From Aquarana catesbeiana (lineage: Eukaryota; Chordata; Amphibia; Anura; Ranidae), in the NCBI RefSeq assembly GCF_042186555.1, contig NC_133333.1, positions 221,962,757 to 222,026,756 on the forward strand: a stretch of 64,000 nucleotides of DNA. The letters are read 5' to 3'. The notes under the pieces are model-generated. The model did no database searches, was not told the DNA's origin, and saw nothing but the letters and a program-made list of their open reading frames with translations. Of the stretch, positions 42,844-54,022 are shown piece by piece; position 1 is the first letter of the stretch; each line of letters starts with the position of its first letter. The translations under genes and the position numbers were made by a program.

Positions 42844-43177
42844 TATTAAACTTTATTCTAATAAAATCAGCAGACATACTGTACGTCTAGCAATGGTGAA
42901 CATATTTCACTGAGGCTTCTGCTCCCATGAACAGGAACATCATTCTTCATGCAAGGTCCAATATTAACATTCACAGGAAGTACAAGCTGCGTGGGTGTAA
43001 AGAAAGATTGTTTCACAGAGGTTGTTGTTGGGCGTTAGGCTAGGACTGCTGGTCCCCAACATCCTCAGCACACCTTTGAGGTTATCAGCGCAGGCATCGG
43101 ATGAGTAGAACTTCAGTCGGAAACACCCTAACTGAACTGATTGGCCTTCAGTAAAAGGAACAAGTCAGCAGCTGAAT
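42844..43177. other. Unclassified stretch
   Basis: No feature recognised between the hAT MITE and the LINE tail. Confidence 0.3.
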
Positions 43178-43953
43178 TATTATTATTATTATTATACACG
43201 ATTTATATAGCGTCAACAGTTTACGCAGCTCTTTACAATGTAGAGGGGGTACAGCACAATTACAGTACAGTTCAATAGAGAAAGGACAGGAGGGCCCGGC
43301 TCGTAGAGCTTACATTCTAAAGCAGGGGTCTCAAACTGGCGGCCCTCCAGCTGTTGCAAAACTACAAGTCCCATCATGCCTCTGCCTGTGGGAGTCATGT
43401 TTGTAACTGTCAGCCTTGCAATGCCTCATGGGACTTGTAGTTTCACAACAGCTGGAGGGCCGCTAGTTTGAGACCCCTGTTCTAAAGGGAGGGGATGGTG
43501 GTACAAAAGGTAATAGATGCGGGGAATGATTTGATGGGGGTGGCTCGAGGACAGTTGTTAGGTGGGTGTGGGATAGGCTTCCCTGAATAAGTGAGTTTTC
43601 AGGGATCTCCTAAAGGTGGACAGGTTAGGGGCTGATTGCATATACCAGGGCAAGGCGTTCCAGAGGATGAAAGAGGCTCTGGAGAAGTCCTGAAGACAAG
43701 CATGGGAGGAGGTAACAAGAGAGCTAGAGAGCAGGAGGTCCTGGGAGGAGCGAAGGGGACAATTTGGGTGATATCTGCAGATGAGGTTGGTGTTGTAGCT
43801 GGAGGCGATGTTGTGGATGGCCTTGTATGTTATGGTTAGCATTTTAAATTTTATACTGTGGGGTAGGGGAAGCCAGTGAAGGGATTGGCAGAGAGGGGCA
43901 GCAGTCACGGATAGATCAGAGAGGTGTGAATGAATGAATAATTTGTATAGCAC
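43178..43953 (-). pseudogene. L2-like LINE, 5'-truncated 3' end
   Basis: Reverse-strand coding remnant at 43953-43558 (about 130 codons) with the C-terminal reverse transcriptase block LHWLPLPHSIKFKMLTITYK, then FILWNALPWYMQSAP and FRRSLKTHLFREAYPTPT, typical of L2/Rex1-type LINEs. The 3' end carries the GATTTATATAGCGTCAACAG motif and an (ATT)n tail at 43178-43197. A hAT MITE interrupts the 3' untranslated region. The same LINE family is at 13505 and 14860-16040. Confidence 0.85.
43323..43479. mobile_element. 157-bp hAT MITE with 8-bp duplication
   Basis: The ends CAGGGGTCTCAAACT and AGTTTGAGACCCCTG are perfect inverted repeats. The 8-bp duplication TTCTAAAG is perfect (43315-43322 and 43480-43487). 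The interior AACTACAAGTCCCATCATGCC block pairs with CATGGGACTTGTAGTT. A similar hairpin is at 54752-54892. Confidence 0.95.
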
Positions 43954-45225
43954 TACATATGCAAACTAAATCGCCTCAAGGCGCTTTTGCCGCCAGTGTC
44001 CATCTGGGTCTTCAGAAGAGATGGGTCTTGAGCTTCTTCCTGAAGGCCAGATGGTTTTCTTCCTAAAGTGAGTCTAGCAGCAACATTCATAAAAGCCTGC
44101 GTAAGGGTAGGCCCTTAAGGAGAGGATTGCAGTAGTCAAAGTGAGAAATAATCAAGGAGTCTTGGTCAATACCTTCAGGATCAGCTGCTTCATCAACTTT
44201 CTGAAAGTTCCATTGTATCACTGCACTGTACCATGCATGCTAGACTTTGTTGGTAAAGGAGGGAGAAATGCAGATGGCAAATGTAGGGAACACATTAATA
44301 GTCTCCTAGCAAGGCCCGTTTTCTCAGACAATTTATGGGTTACGTGACATCAGAATCACATTCGAAGCAAGGTTACAGTTGAATTGGGAGCACCTGTCTT
44401 GGGTGGGGCTGAGGTCTACTATATTACGAATTAAGTTTGGAATCTTGGTTGATGGGCAGTTGTCCGTGTTGGCAATTCAGACAAAAAGGTGCGTCAGTAA
44501 CCCACAGCATTCATTTCAATTTTACTGATTAGACTGCAGGATTCTGCACTCTGATAGGTCAGTGCTTTATTTATTCAATGCAGATAATTGATTGCGGAAA
44601 AAAGTTAGCATATCATATGAGGACAATAGATCTGAATAGTAGATATAAGTAATATAATAACATATGAAGATTGTAAAGCAGAGGATAACAGACCTTTTCC
44701 AGCAGAAAAGAAAGTCATGAGAGATTTCACATAGAGAGTGTGTGTGCAAAACCCTTTCTAAAATAGTATAAATATAATTTTAAATGTTAAAGATTTACTG
44801 CTTTACACCGTTCCTCTTTCCCTCATTATCACTGCTCAACCACTTTGGTAAAGCTTTGTTTACACCTTATTCTCTTTGCTTAAAATGCATCTTAGTGATG
44901 TATTTGTCAAATCTTCCTGCCATATTGCAAACCCTGCTATTGGTTGCTTCTCCATCCCATATTGAAAGAAGCAGAAATTTTAGTTGGATAGACATTTGAA
45001 TTCTGTGAGGGGAAACATTGATAAAAGGAGGACATTTATGTTTTATTTTTTTAGATTCTGGGTTTATTTATGTTGAATAACAATATATTTTGGATTAACA
45101 TGAGGAAGTATATTCTATATATTGCATTAGGGATGCCTTACTGTATATGTAGAGCATTGTGTTCTGGTTTTGTGCCATTAGTGCATTTCCTCTAAGTCAG
45201 CACACATACAGTAAATCAGCATAAA
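43954..45225. other. Unclassified stretch
   Basis: The first 130 bases (GTATAGCACTACATATGC, CTCAAGGCGCTTTTGCCGC) look like another LINE or SINE tail of the same style as the L2-like element. Beyond that I see no gene or repeat. Confidence 0.35.
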
Positions 45226-45229
45226 AAGG

Positions 45230-46450
45230 TGATAATACTGTACCTGGATAATGAATTAGGATCATAGATTGGGTAATATGTAACAATATTGTACATGGAT
45301 AACACTTTGGCGTAGTAGATGGGGGTATTAGGTGAGGATATTGTACCTGGAAAATAGGTCAAAATAGTAAATGGCGGTAATATGTGAGGATATCGTATCT
45401 GGATAGCAGATCAGGATAGTAGATGGGGGTAATATGTAAGGATATGGTATCTGGATAGCAGATCAGGATAGTAGATGGGATTAATAGGTGAGATATTTTA
45501 GCTGGATAATGAATCATGATAGTAAATAGGGGTAATATGTGAAGATAAGAAAAGCACAAGTGGAGAGTCACCTCTGGGTGCAGTCGTTTTTAAAAAAATC
45601 GATTTAATATACAACATAAGATCAACTCACATGTAGTATATAAATGAAAAGCATGGTATCAGAAAGTCAAGATGACGTTCCCACATCCTGTGACAAGATC
45701 CGTGCTGTGTATGATGACCGGGGATCTTCCGAATGATGTAAACGCCGGCTCCAGAAGAGCGGCCTCAGAACGAGGCTTGGAACACAGTGGTACAATATGT
45801 GAAGATATTGTACCTGGATAATGCATCAAGATAGTAAATGATAGATAATAGTGAGCATATGAGCATATCATACCTGAACAAGGGAAAGGGATAGTAGAGG
45901 GGGTAATAGTTGAGCATATACTACCTGGATAATGAACTGGGATAGTAAATGGGGCTAATAGGTGAGAAGGTATATGGAAATAGCAGGTGGGGATATTGGG
46001 GAGGATATTGTACTAAAGTAATGGATCTGGATAGTTAATGTATGTAACAGGTGAGGATATCGTACATGCATAATTAATTGGAATAGTAGATAGGGGTAAA
46101 AGGTGAGGATAGCATACCTGGATAATAGATTGATATAGCAGATCGGGATAGTAGATGGAGCTTTAGGTGAGGATCATACTGTACGTGTATAATGCATCAG
46201 GATAATAGTTGGGGGTAATAAGTGAACATACCTATCTACATAATGGATCATGATAGTAGAGGGGGTTAATAGATGAAGATCCTGTTCTTGGATAGTGTAT
46301 TAGGATAGTAGATAGGGTTAATATGTGAGGGATACCTATATAATATATTGGTAATTAAGTGGGTAATAGGTGAGGATATTATTTCTGAATAATAGATCAG
46401 GATAGTAGATGGGGTAATAGGTGGGGATATCGTACCTGGATAATTGGTCA
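45230..46450. repeat. 52-bp minisatellite, interrupted
   Basis: About twenty degenerate units with GATAGTAGATGGGGGTAATA and GTGAGGATATTGTACCTGG; two successive clear starts at 45415 and 45467 give the 52 bp period. The array is broken at 45549-45790 by an unrelated segment. Confidence 0.88.
45549..45790. other. Unrelated segment inside the 52-bp array
   Basis: About 240 bp without minisatellite units. It begins near AAAAGCACAAGTGGAGAGTC and ends near AACACAGTGG. There is no visible inverted repeat, so its class is unknown. Confidence 0.5.
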
Positions 46451-46739
46451 ATGTGAGAAGAGATCCTGATCACAGATCACCATTATTGGCTCTGTGGTTG
46501 GACAAGATTCTGTGGCAAGCAGGCGGCGGTGTCCCAGACAAGCTGTAGACCATCCTGGCGGTAAGTATGTAATATATCTGTGTCCAAAGCTGGCCTGTAC
46601 CTCCTCCATAATGCTGTTGAACTACAAGCTCCAGCTAGGGTTTCCAAATGGTTATCTTTTTACCAGCCTGGCCTGCAGAAATGTGCCTTATTGCTAAGGA
46701 CATAATAGGACAGATGAGAGAAGAATGGGGTAACAAAAA

Positions 46740-47135
46740 ATATATATACTCACCTAAGTGGATGCAGCATCAGTCTGATGCTGCATCTGCCCGATGCTAC
46801 ATCTGCCCCCTGCCAGCTCTGAGACTGAGAACTGAGTGGTCAAAGACCGCTGATCACTCAGTTCTCAGTTTTCCGTGAGTAGAGAGCTGGCGACTGTCAT
46901 CGGCTCTCTGCTCTGCCCCTCCAGCATTCACTGGAGCGCCGGGCTGTGGTGGGGGTGGGAGGTGCTGGCTCAGGCTCTCAGACAGCTGCGGATCCAGGCT
47001 TCTGGGCAGATCCCAACCATATTACTAAAGCCCGCTGTCAGCTGAAAATGGGTCACAGGAGTGCAGAATGAACTACACTCCTGCTGTTATCTCCAGGAGA
47101 ACAGCCAAAAGAACTTTGGCTATACTTCTCTTTAA
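46740..47135. repeat. Interspersed repeat, same family as 1961-2190
   Basis: It shares the ordered motifs TACTCACCTAAGTGGATGCA, ACTGAGAACTGAG (also as the inverted CTCAGTTCTCAG), CACTGGAGCGCC and CTTCTCTTTAA. The L1 at 47168 inserted about 30 bp beyond its right end. Confidence 0.5.
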
Positions 47136-47167
47136 AGTAGAAATTCAGTCTAATCGTATCTAAACTT

Positions 47168-49756
47168 TTTTTTTTTTTTTTTTTTTATAGAATTTTTATT
47201 GTGCACATAACAGAAGAAAGCATACATCACAGTAGATAGGGTTACATCATCATGTACCAAACAGAAATCACATATCCATTACACCACCAGTGCAGATATC
47301 CATCTACCCTTCATACGCCATGTGGGTCTCCAACCCTACTCTACTTTTGTAGTATATGTGCATTTTTTATTTATTTTTAACAAAACAAGAGAGAATCTCT
47401 CATAACAATAAAACTCCACACCCTCCACCTGTTGCTCTCCCTGGGAGAGACGAAAGACCAGGCATCCCACCCCCGGAGGGTGAGCGCCCCCTCTGCACAC
47501 CCCAACCAGAGAAGAGAAAAAAACCCTCCCCCCCCCGAGATGTCTGCATTCAATGTTTTGTACAATAAAACATGAGAATCCATGCCCTTCCACAGTAAGA
47601 GGCGAATGTCTCCTACCCTTCCTTCATCCCCTGACAACAACAAAAAACGTCCTTACTGTCTAGTGTTCTGTGGCTCTTCCTCCTCCAGTGTGTTTTCAGA
47701 TTCCGCCCATCTAAACCATACCTTCCTAAACTTCTTGGGAGCTCCCCTAGCTTCATAGGTCATCTTATACATCATCACATCCGCATTTACTATTTTTATC
47801 CACATTCCCAGAATCAATTGTTCATCATGAATCCAGCGTCTGGCAATGAGTTTCCTCACCTCAAAGTATAGAATCCTAAGGAACAATTTAGTACATGCAT
47901 TGATCTCCTTCTGATCAAAGACCCCGAGGAGGCAACGTAGGGGGGGAGCAGATGTTAGGCAAAGCAAACTTATCAGAAATAAATTCAGTCACCTGTGACC
48001 ACAGTGGTCTCACCTTTTTACACTCCCACACCATGTGTAGGAAAGATCCTTCCTCCTCCATACATTTATGACATATAACAGTTTCCTTTCTTTGCATTCG
48101 GTAGAGTCTAACTGGAGTATAATACTGTTGATGAAGATACCAAAACCGAATCATTTTGTCCGTAGAGGAGATAACCAACACCAAATATGTGTCCAGAACC
48201 TCCTGCCACAGTTCCTCCGACAACTCCGGGACAATCATCTCCCACCGCGCCTTGGTCCTAGCTGCCCCATAATATCTAGAAATTTGCTTAGATGGCTCCG
48301 GGTCAATCAGAACCTTCTCCAAGTCCGTATTCTGGACCAGAATTGTATCCCCCCAAACTGGGCGTTCGCTGCATGTCTCAACTGTGCATATCGAAAAAGC
48401 CAAGTTTTGGGTACTCCAAATTGTTCTCTTAATTGGGCTGTGGATAAACGATCATTCTGGCAAATGTGATGTAGGTACTTAATACCAAATTGTGCACAGG
48501 TCTTTTGTCCATCAGGTAGTTTTAAAAACTCCCCCAAAGATCTATTACACCATAAAGGGCTGTTCGGAGACAGCCACAGGGGTGTATCCTTCCGCCATTG
48601 GGAGCACAAGTGAAATAATTTCCCAGGCAGTGCCATAACTGATCCCACCCTCCTCCCCGGAATCCCTTTCCTATAGAGCATATTTTGCAGGGTTTCTTGA
48701 GAGGTAGCAACTGCTGCCTCCAACAATGTAGTGGCATTAGTCTTCTGTAGAAAAAGTCGCCAGTGAAAAAAGGCTAATTGCGAGGCCAAAAAATAGGAGC
48801 GGAGATCAGGAAGGGCCATCCCTCCCATCGAAACTGGCAATTTCAATATCGCCAGGGATACCCTGGGTGCTTTAGAGCGCTAAAGTAATCCCACAACGAT
48901 AGAGTTAATGTGTCTGAAAGTCCGTAGTGTCACAAAAACCGGGGAGTTCGAAAGAATGTAAAGAAACTTGGAAGGAAGATCATCTTAAACAAATTTATCC
49001 TTCCCATCAAGTTGATCGGTAAATTCCTCCATCTCTGCACCCTCTCTCGAAAACTTCCCACAATAGGCGACAAATTGTTCTCCAAGTACCTAGAGATGGG
49101 AAGTGGCACCTCAACCCCCAGGTACCTGAAAGACGTGGATAAAGGGATAGGACGATCCGGTGGAACTACCACCGCCCCATCAATAGTGAAAAGGGAGCAT
49201 TTTTTCCAATTTATACGAAATCCGCAGTAGCTTCTGAGAGCAAGGGTCCCGGATCCTGCAGATATAACAGCATGTCATCTGCATAGAGTGACACTCTACT
49301 CCTCGAACTCCCCAAGCCTCAGATCAGTCAAATCAGAGGTAGATCTTATCTTAACCGCCAAGGGCTCAATTGCCAAGGCAAACAGGAGGGGTGAAAGAGG
49401 ACACCCCTGTCTGGTGCCCCGGAATATTGGGAATGGGTCTGAAATAGTTCCATTAACCCTCAGTCTAATCAACGGATCCGTGTATAAGAGCCGTACCCAT
49501 GAAATGAAAACAGGGCCAAAGCCATATGACTCCAATAGGTGGAACAGATAAGACCACTCCACGGAGTCAAAGGCCTTCTTAGTGTCTAAAGAGGCCACCA
49601 TTCTAGTCCCGGAGTTGTCATGAACAGTTTGAAGATTCACAAAGAATCTTCTAATGTTCATCTGTGCACATCGTCCCTGTATAAATCCTGTTTGATCCGC
49701 ATCAACCAACTTCGGGATGACTGTAGCCTGTCTGCAAGTATTTTGGCCAGGATCTT
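47168..49756 (-). pseudogene. 5'-truncated L1-clade LINE with poly(A) tail and 15-bp target duplication
   Basis: Reverse-strand L1 insertion. At the low end is a 21-base T run (poly(A) tail, 47166-47186) with AATAAA on the coding strand about 10 bases upstream (47195-47200). The perfect duplication ATCGTATCTAAACTT flanks the element (47153-47167 and 49757-49771). Coding blocks from 49750 downward are ILAKILADRLQ, DADQTGFIQGR, SLDTKKAFDSVEWSYLF and RQGCPLSPLLFALAIEPLA. A frameshift puts the catalytic YADD box (49274-49285) in another frame. Next come FRYLGVEVPL, RWRNLPINLMGRINLFKM, LPDLRSYFLASQLAFFHW and the C-terminal CHKCMEEEGSFLHMVWECKK cysteine/histidine motif (about 48085-48030). The ORF2 stop is at about 47653. 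Truncation starts within RT, so it was dead on arrival. Confidence 0.95.
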
Positions 49757-49799
49757 ATCGTATCTAAACTTAAACTTGTTCCATTTTGGGCCTGATACA

Positions 49800-50410
49800 T
49801 TGATCCATTGGATGACGGAAGCATTGTCAAACGTCACTTCCGCCCAACAACTTTAAAGGGACCATTTTTTTTATTGAAAAAAAGAAATTTTTTTTTTTTT
49901 TAATTGCATTTAAGTGTAAATGTGAGATCTGAGGTCTTTTTGACCCCAGTTCTCACATTAAAGAGATGTTTACATTCTTTGTAATAGGAATAAAAGTGAT
50001 CCAAATATTTTTTTAAGGAATAAAAGTGATCCAAATATTTTTTTTAAAGGGACAGTATAAAAATAAAAAGTAAAATAAATAAGAATTTTCTTTTTTAAAG
50101 CACCCCGTCCCTGCGTGCTCGCGCGCAGAAGTCAATGTGTATGCAAGTCGCGCCCGCTTATGTAAACGGTGTTCAAACCACACATGTGAGGTATCGCCGC
50201 GATCGTTAAAGCGAGAGCAATAATTCTAGCAAAAGAACTCCTCTGTAACTCAAAACCGTTAACCTGTAGAACATTTTTAACTTTGCCTTTGGAGAATTTT
50301 AAGTGTCAAAGTTTTTTACCATTCCACGAGCAGGCGCAATTTTGAAGCATGGTATGCTGGGTATCAATTTACTCAGCGTAACATTATCCTTCACAATATA
50401 AAAAAAATTG
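49800..50410. mobile_element. Partial copy of the 31778-type TTAA element
   Basis: It shares in order with 32100-32720: TCACTTCYGCCC, the CTGAGGTCTTTTTGACCC block, TTTGTAATAGGAATAAAAG, CAAACCACACATGTGAGGTAT and CGTAACATTATCCTTCACAAT. Neither TTAA end is present, so it is truncated. A short tandem duplication (TAAGGAATAAAAGTGATCC) is internal. Confidence 0.75.
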
Positions 50411-51471
50411 GCTTGGTCAAGGACATATAAATGACCTCACATAGGGCTTTATTATAAAATGTGGAGCAGTTACCAATAGAAACTGATCAGGTTTCATTCT
50501 TTATACAGCAGAAATTTGTAAGAATAAAAGGGATTTGGTTGCTATGGGCAGCCGGTTTACTTCCCTGCAGGTTTCCTCCCTCCAGTCTTGCCATGGATGG
50601 AGAATAGAAGGTCTGGCCTTGTCTCTGGCTCTTTGAAGGTCCCACAATCCTTCCCTGTAGAACATAATATGCAACTGGCAGTCAGCATGCTATCAGGGAC
50701 AGGAAGATAACCTGGACATTAATGAAGGGAGCCAAGTCTGTGTCAGCAACCAGGAAAATAGATCTTTCTTCTCTAACAGAAGCTGCTTAGCTGATGTTTT
50801 TTTGTCTCTCTTCGTCTTACACTGTTAGGTAAGTAAAGCTGGTGTCTGAAGTCAAGGAATGACTGTGTGGGTGGCAAGCATTGTTTGGGATGCTGCCTGC
50901 ACCTTGGGGAAGCAAAATGTTAGTCCCGGCAGGTAGAGTCTTCTGTTGATCTCCACTCCAGATTTATCTCACTTTCCAGACTCGGCTGGGCCTCCTCCCT
51001 CCCGCACCTCATTCACTGCACAAATTTTATCTTCTGACTGTCGAGTTGTCACATTGTTCCCGATCTACACGGAACCAGCCAAACATCATATTTACACTGC
51101 ATTTACTCAGATTGTGGCGATAACTGACTGAGGCGATGCACTGCGCCCACTTCATGTCCTCTGTGTGATTAGTCTTTATACGGAAACATGAAGGGCCCAG
51201 ATTTCAGAAAGGCTTCTTTCATCTCACATGCTCCTGGTGGCCTCATTTAAGGGAATTAGCCAGGAAAAGAGAAATCTATTACGAAGTTAATTATTAAATT
51301 TGTTTACGGGGATTAGCATGTTTTTCTAATATTTTGATAAAATTCCCTTATAGAAGTGTTTGCGGAGTGAAAGATAATGTGCGTTTTGTTCAGAAGTCAC
51401 ACGCAGATAAAGGCAGACAATGTGTTTCTGGGATGTTTTAGTGCTTTGGAATATCTTCTACATAATGGAGT
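50411..51471. other. Mostly unclassified stretch
   Basis: 50440-50540 carries the edge of a TTTATTATAAAATGTGGAG-type MITE. From about 51230 to 51470 the sequence is unique-looking and AT-rich, with TTAATTATTAAATTTG. No gene is supported. Confidence 0.3.
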
Positions 51472-51635
51472 CAATTTTATAAAACTGGAGAGTGCAAAAT
51501 CTGGGGCAGCTTCCAGGTTTTTTTTAGTTTTGTCAAAGCTTAATTGAACAAGCTAAAGTTAGAAGCCGATTGGCTACCATACACAGCTTCACCAGATTTT
51601 GCACTCTCCAGTGTTAGTAAATCAACCCCACTGTG
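51472..51635. mobile_element. Small hairpin MITE
   Basis: The ends ACTGGAGAGTGCAAAATCTG and CAGATTTTGCACTCTCCAGT are perfect inverted repeats within TTTATAAA / TTAGTAAA flanks. The size is about 160 bp. Confidence 0.85.
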
Positions 51636-52147
51636 TTTACAATATCCACAATTTATTCACATATATTTATTAGGATTGTTCTTATAATATTTCCCAATTT
51701 TACCCAGAATTGTATTTTGTCTTCTCTTGTCTTGGTGATTTGGGGTGTAGAGAAATGAGAGGTTATAATGTGATGGATGAGTCCATGCCCTTTTCCCTTT
51801 TAGAAGCTGGTTTTAATAGGAATGGATTGGATGTTTGTTATTGACTGGACTCGTTCCAGTGTGAATTCTTTCAGCTGAGATTTAGTGATGGTTTGTATAC
51901 TGTATAATGGACCATCCGGCTGCCATACTTCCAAATATGATTAATGCCACATGTTTTTGCTGAAAAGCTCAGGAGGGGGGTTGTAACTCAGTCGGGTTGT
52001 AAAATGGGGGGGGGGGGGGGGTGCAATGTGACAATAACAGGTACTACTACTTTCACATACTCTAATGATGCTGAGAGCCAAGTAAAGCTGCAGAATGCTG
52101 TAGTTTGTATTGTACACTTGTAGTAAATTGCAACTTTTATTTGCAAC
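51636..52147. other. Unclassified stretch
   Basis: No gene seen. A run of 16 or more G lies at about 52005-52020, a sequence likely to be error-prone in assembly. Confidence 0.3.
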
Positions 52148-52303
52148 TTTATGTCTTTACTGAATGGATGCCATTTTCTCTTTGCCTGGTACACATATGA
52201 TGGGTCTCAGGTGCTCTGCCAGTCAGGATCTCTCCCATGTCACTTCCATAGAAGCTGCTCTCGGTTTATGGCCTAAAGTATATACTATATATTCACTGTT
52301 GGT
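52148..52303. repeat. Direct duplication, copy 1 (copy 2 at 52964-53126)
   Basis: About 155 bp is repeated in the same orientation at 52964-53126 with roughly 90% identity by eye (TTTATGTCTTTACTGAATGG through ATATTCACTGTTGGT). The two copies bracket about 660 bp. Confidence 0.88.
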
Positions 52304-52963
52304 ACTCCTATCATATAGTAGGGCTCCGTTCACATATATGTGAATCGGATGCATTTTTAACTGCATCCGATTAGCATAAAATATGAATCAGACTGGCTTT
52401 CAATGGGTTGTGTCCTCAGCCGCCCAGGTGCCGGCTGCCCCGCATTTGCTGTCTGGGTTGGTGAGTGTGGTTGATTAACCATCTATACACACTAAACATT
52501 CTTGATTTTTTTCCCTAGAGTACGGTTCATTACATTTTTATATATATTCCATAGGTATGTCTATCGCATCTGCTCCTGACGAGTGGGAATACCCACGAAA
52601 CGCGTCGAGCTACACTTGATGCTACAGCTACACCCTATACGGACTGTTATTTACTTAAAACCATTATACTCTATGATATCACCTATATACCATCTGGTGG
52701 ATGCACATATACCATGTGGGCACATGTGCCAGCATCGGGCATGTTGCTATTGGCAATCGCTTGCCACATTTATTTAAGCATCCATCACTTTGATCATGTG
52801 TTGCTATGCATGTACTTTTTTACTCATCATATTTAGGCCCTGTGCCTGCTTGATGTATATATATAAGATGAACTATGTTTTATATGTGATCTAATAAATA
52901 TTTTATATTGTAACTTACCTCCACTATCCAATTGCTTCATCTAAAGTCCCAACTCCCCTTTAG
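52304..52963. repeat. Segment between the direct duplicates, with an ACGCGT-motif repeat
   Basis: 52330-52395 has a small hairpin (GTGAATCGGATGCATTTTTA / AACTGCATCCGATTAGC). 52548-52920 contains GAGTGGGAATACCCACGAAA followed by CGCGTCGAG, a motif also met in inverted form at 30679. No gene; it looks like a dispersed repeat. Confidence 0.5.
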
Positions 52964-53139
52964 TTTTTATGTCTTTACTGAATGGCTGCCATTTTCTCTT
53001 TGCCTGGTACACATATGATTTGTCTCAGCTGCTCTGCCAGTCGGGATCGCTCCCATGTCACCTCCATAGAAGCTGCTCTTGGTTTATTCATTGACCTAAA
53101 GTATTTACTATATATTCACTGTTGGTGAATGACACCAGG

Positions 53140-54014
53140 AATGACAGACAGACATAAAAAGGAGATTGATGAAAAGGAAGGACCGTGACAGACAGACAGA
53201 CATAAAATGATGAAGAGGAAGGATGGTGACAGATAGACAGACAGAGAATGATTGAAAGGAAGGACAGTGTCAGACAGTCAATGACGTAGACTGGAATGAT
53301 GGCGAGAGACGGACAGGGAATGATGGACAGGAATGACAGTGACAGACAGGCATAAAGACAGAGAATGATGGAAAAGAAGGACTATAACAGACAGACAGAC
53401 AGACAGACAGAAAATGATGGAGAGGAAGGACAGTGACAGACAGGCAGGGAATGACAGACAGGAATGACAGTGACATACAGAGAGAGAATGATGGAGAGAA
53501 GTGACATACAGAGAATACCAGAGAGGGATGGCAGTGACAAATGACAGACAGACAAAGAATACCAGAGAGGAATGACAATGACAGCCAGACAGAGAAAAAG
53601 AACAGTGACAGACAGACAATGAATGACTAAGAGGAATAGCTGTGACCGACAGACATGGAGACAGACAGACAGAGAATGACAAGGTGGAATGGCAGTGACA
53701 GAGAGAGAGAATAATGGACATGAATGACAGTGACAGAAACTCATAAAGCGGGAGAATGATGGAAAGGAAGGACAATACCAGACAGACAATTACGTAGACT
53801 GGATTGACAGTGACAGACAGACAGACAGGCAAGGAATTATGGACAGAAACGACACTGACAGACAATGACATAGACTGGAAAGACAATGACAGACAGGCAG
53901 GGAATTGTGGACAAGATTGACAGTGACAGACGATGATGTAGACTGGAATGACAGTGACAGATAGATAGACAAGCAGGGATATATTGACAGGAACGACAGT
54001 GACAGACAGACAAT
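53140..54014. repeat. GACA-rich degenerate minisatellite
   Basis: GACAGACAGACA, GGAATGACAGTGACAGACAG and related units recur with variable spacing. The array resumes at 55061-55180 on the far side of the hAT element. Long reverse-strand serine/cysteine-rich frames are by-products. Confidence 0.88.
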
Positions 54015-54022
54015 GACATAGA

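Noticed and set aside
46494..46564. Possible exon before a consensus donor GTAAGTATG
   Set aside because: The donor is good, but there is no convincing acceptor or pyrimidine tract upstream and the short peptide is not recognisable.
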